Below are positions 62,570 through 64,000 of a DNA stretch of 64,000 nucleotides, in pieces. The stretch comes from JAFDZV01 sp035549015 (GTDB taxonomy: Bacteria; Bacteroidota; Ignavibacteria; OLB7). The translations under genes and the position numbers were made by a program. The stretch lies in contig DASZRW010000010.1 in the NCBI GenBank assembly GCA_035549015.1, positions 1 to 64,000 on the forward strand. The letters are read 5' to 3'. The first letter of the stretch is position 1; the number at the start of each line of letters is the position of its first letter. Below the pieces are notes generated by a model that ran no database searches, had not been told where the DNA came from, and saw only the letters and a program-made list of their open reading frames with translations.

Positions 62570-63232
62570 CTACGCCAGCGTGTAATAGTCCTCGCCCTGA
62601 TTGGTGAAGATCCTGATCAGGCCGGCGCGCACCAGGCGCACCAGGCTGCGCGACGCGCGGCGCTCCGAGATGTTGACCAGCCTGCGGAACTCCCGCAGCG
62701 TGATGCGCTCGTGCTGCTCCAGATGGTCGAAGAGCGTCCGTTCGATGGAGCCGATCTCCACGCGAAGCGGCGGCGCATCCGGCTGCGACGCGGCAAGCAC
62801 GCGCGCCACCTCCCTGCTGGCCATCACGCTCTTCTCCCCCTGGCGGATGTACACGCCGGTCTCCCGCGCGTCATGCTGTGACGTGCTCTCCGACGGGGAG
62901 TAGACGATTTTGTGCGGCTTCTGGCGGCTTTCGGGGATGTGAACAACAATCACATCGGTGTCCTCGATGTCCACGACGTCGATATCGTAATCGACCGGGG
63001 GATCGCAGTAGAATTCGGCCGATGAACTGAGCAGATCGATCTCGGACTTCTCGCTCTCCACACCCACGATCGATCCGTCATCATCCACGCCAACCAGAAT
63101 CATCCCTCCGCGCGTGTTTGCCAGGGCGATCATTTCCTTGGCGATCTTCTCGAAGCCGGAAAACTTCCGTTTGAATTCTACGGTGTCCGTTTCCCCCTCC
63201 TCGATGATCGCACGCAGTCTCTTCGCATTCAT
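62570..63232 (-). CDS. AlbA_2 (Schlafen-like) domain protein with C-terminal winged helix
   Basis: The 220-residue protein starts at 63232 (MNAKRLRAII). Residues about 10-140 are an AlbA_2/divergent AAA-4 domain: DTVEFKRKF, KIAKEMIALANTRGG and VGVDDDGSIVGV. The C-terminal ~70 residues (LFDHLEQHERITLREFRR, then NISERRASRSLVRL) form a winged helix. Such proteins are thought to be transcriptional regulators or nucleic-acid-binding factors. No ATP-binding motif is needed. Target unknown. Confidence 0.85.
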   Translation of the reverse strand: MNAKRLRAIIEEGETDTVEFKRKFSGFEKIAKEMIALANTRGGMILVGVDDDGSIVGVESEKSEIDLLSSSAEFYCDPPVDYDIDVVDIEDTDVIVVHIPESRQKPHKIVYSPSESTSQHDARETGVYIRQGEKSVMASREVARVLAASQPDAPPLRVEIGSIERTLFDHLEQHERITLREFRRLVNISERRASRSLVRLVRAGLIRIFTNQGEDYYTLA

Positions 63233-63549
63233 GCCGTGACGTTGAGACGGTTCCCGGTACTGCGAACGCAGCACGCTGCAGGAAGATACAAACTTCAGCA
63301 CACTCCGTTCCCGACGATACGGTTCCTACACGCATATTGCGTACCCTGCGCCGGCAAACCTGCCTGACGGGGCAACATCCGCGGGTACCGGGAGAAGGGG
63401 AGCGAAACGTTGCCGATTCTTTAACTTGGCCCTCCGCATCGGGAACAGCCGATGTGCGCCGGGTTGAGCCGGCGCGGCAACCGGATGCTGCCGGAACTTC
63501 CGTAACGGCATGATGCTGACGCGTGAGAGATTGCGATGGTAACGATACT
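63233..63549. other. Intergenic before the PASTA-protein gene
   Basis: A divergent spacer with the promoters of the AlbA_2 gene (leftward) and of the PASTA-domain gene (rightward). A TTTAACTTGG stretch near 63420 is AT-richer than its surroundings. No gene seen. Confidence 0.35.
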
Positions 63550-64000
63550 ATGACGAACGGGACAGATCAGGAACAGAGCAGTATCGGGGTGGTGCCGGGC
63601 GCGGGAGCGCCGGGTGCGGCTCCCTCCGGTGCAACAGCACCGGGTGCAACACCACCGGGTGCAACAGCACCGGGTGCGACGGTACCGGGCAGCGGAGCGT
63701 CGGCGTCCGGAGTGCAGGAGAACGGTACGCCGGCCGGCCGGTCCGCACGTTCGTCCGCTGCGCCGCCGGCCGCTGAGGAGCCGGAGCCGCGCGTGCGCTG
63801 GCTCGTGCTGATGAAGTATCTCGTGATCGGCATCGTTGCCGTGATCGTGGTGCTGGTACTGCTGGACAAGGTGGTGATGCCGTGGTATGTGAAGGCCGGC
63901 TCCGAGGCGAAGGTTCCGGAGGTTGTGGGCCTGCCGTTCGCCGAGGCACAGAAGCGCCTGGAGAAGCTCGGCTTCGAGGTGAAGAAAGGGGAGTCGCGGT
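63550..64000 (+). CDS. PASTA-domain membrane protein, 5' part only
   Basis: The frame starts at the ATG at 63550 and is still open at the window edge (150 codons visible). Residues about 15-60 are a Pro/Ala/Gly/Thr-rich tail with 5-residue repeats (GATAP/GATPP). A transmembrane helix follows (about 95-115: YLVIGIVAVIVVLVLLDKVV), then the start of a PASTA domain (KVPEVVGLPFAEAQKRLEKL). PASTA domains bind peptidoglycan or lipid II. The N-terminal in-out topology places the PASTA part in the periplasm. No kinase domain is present in the visible part. Confidence 0.85.
   Translation, partial: MTNGTDQEQSSIGVVPGAGAPGAAPSGATAPGATPPGATAPGATVPGSGASASGVQENGTPAGRSARSSAAPPAAEEPEPRVRWLVLMKYLVIGIVAVIVVLVLLDKVVMPWYVKAGSEAKVPEVVGLPFAEAQKRLEKLGFEVKKGESR

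Overview
The window is GC-rich DNA (about 60-65% by eye) from a bacterium of the Bacteroidota/Chlorobiota (FCB) group, most likely a relative of the Ignavibacteria/Kapabacteria lineages; this placement is inference. The support is several secreted proteins with C-terminal type IX secretion (T9SS) type A sorting domains, SBBP-repeat and OmpA-type envelope proteins, and ordinary housekeeping genes (purK, dapF, rlmN, hslU, rpoN). Only two tRNAs are present (Arg-CCT and Leu-CAG). I see no rRNA operon, CRISPR array or intact prophage.

Layout: 1-1.1 kb is a lower-GC patch with a transposase tail, an unknown ORF and a block of short phased repeats. 1.1-6 kb has tRNA-Arg followed by two tandem paralogous T9SS cargo genes; the second copy carries along a broken piece of the tRNA. 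6-13.2 kb holds a Cys-rich secreted protein, a manganese module (MntH fused to a universal-stress domain, plus an MntR-like regulator), a lipoprotein, an all-helical protein and a hemerythrin. 14-18.2 kb is housekeeping. 18.8-20.8 kb has an unusual cytoplasmic gingipain/caspase-fold protease gene followed by a small protein gene. 21-28 kb holds tRNA-Leu, envelope proteins, a formimidoylglutamase-like gene, a candidate orphan non-coding RNA, a LuxR-type regulator and an MscS channel.

28.7-37.2 kb encodes a nearly complete lower 2-aminomuconate (modified meta-cleavage) pathway: semialdehyde dehydrogenase, RidA-type deaminase, hydratase, acylating acetaldehyde dehydrogenase, aldolase and 4-oxalocrotonate decarboxylase. 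Together they would turn aminomuconic semialdehyde into pyruvate and acetyl-CoA. The cluster is interrupted by a glycosyltransferase, a Nudix hydrolase and a T9SS protein, and the ring-cleaving enzyme is absent. 37.2-40.6 kb has a small gene between 111-bp direct repeats, then an operon of an FlhF-like SRP-family GTPase and a FimV/HubP-like membrane protein. 41-49.5 kb has an ECF sigma/anti-sigma pair followed by a double-OmpA protein and a giant T9SS adhesin-like protein. 49.6-64 kb contains an acyl-CoA synthetase, a zinc-ribbon membrane protein, a PD40 lipoprotein, hslU, a NYN-domain protein, a sigma-54 gene with a roughly 215-residue insertion, a DUF3109 protein, a TPR protein, a TauE/SafE permease, an AlbA_2 regulator and the start of a PASTA-domain protein.

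Repeats are a theme: a 151-bp repeat (13.7 and 62.4 kb), a 32-bp repeat (18.4 and 26.9 kb), a motif present three times upstream of the two T9SS paralogues, and short tandem repeats between genes.
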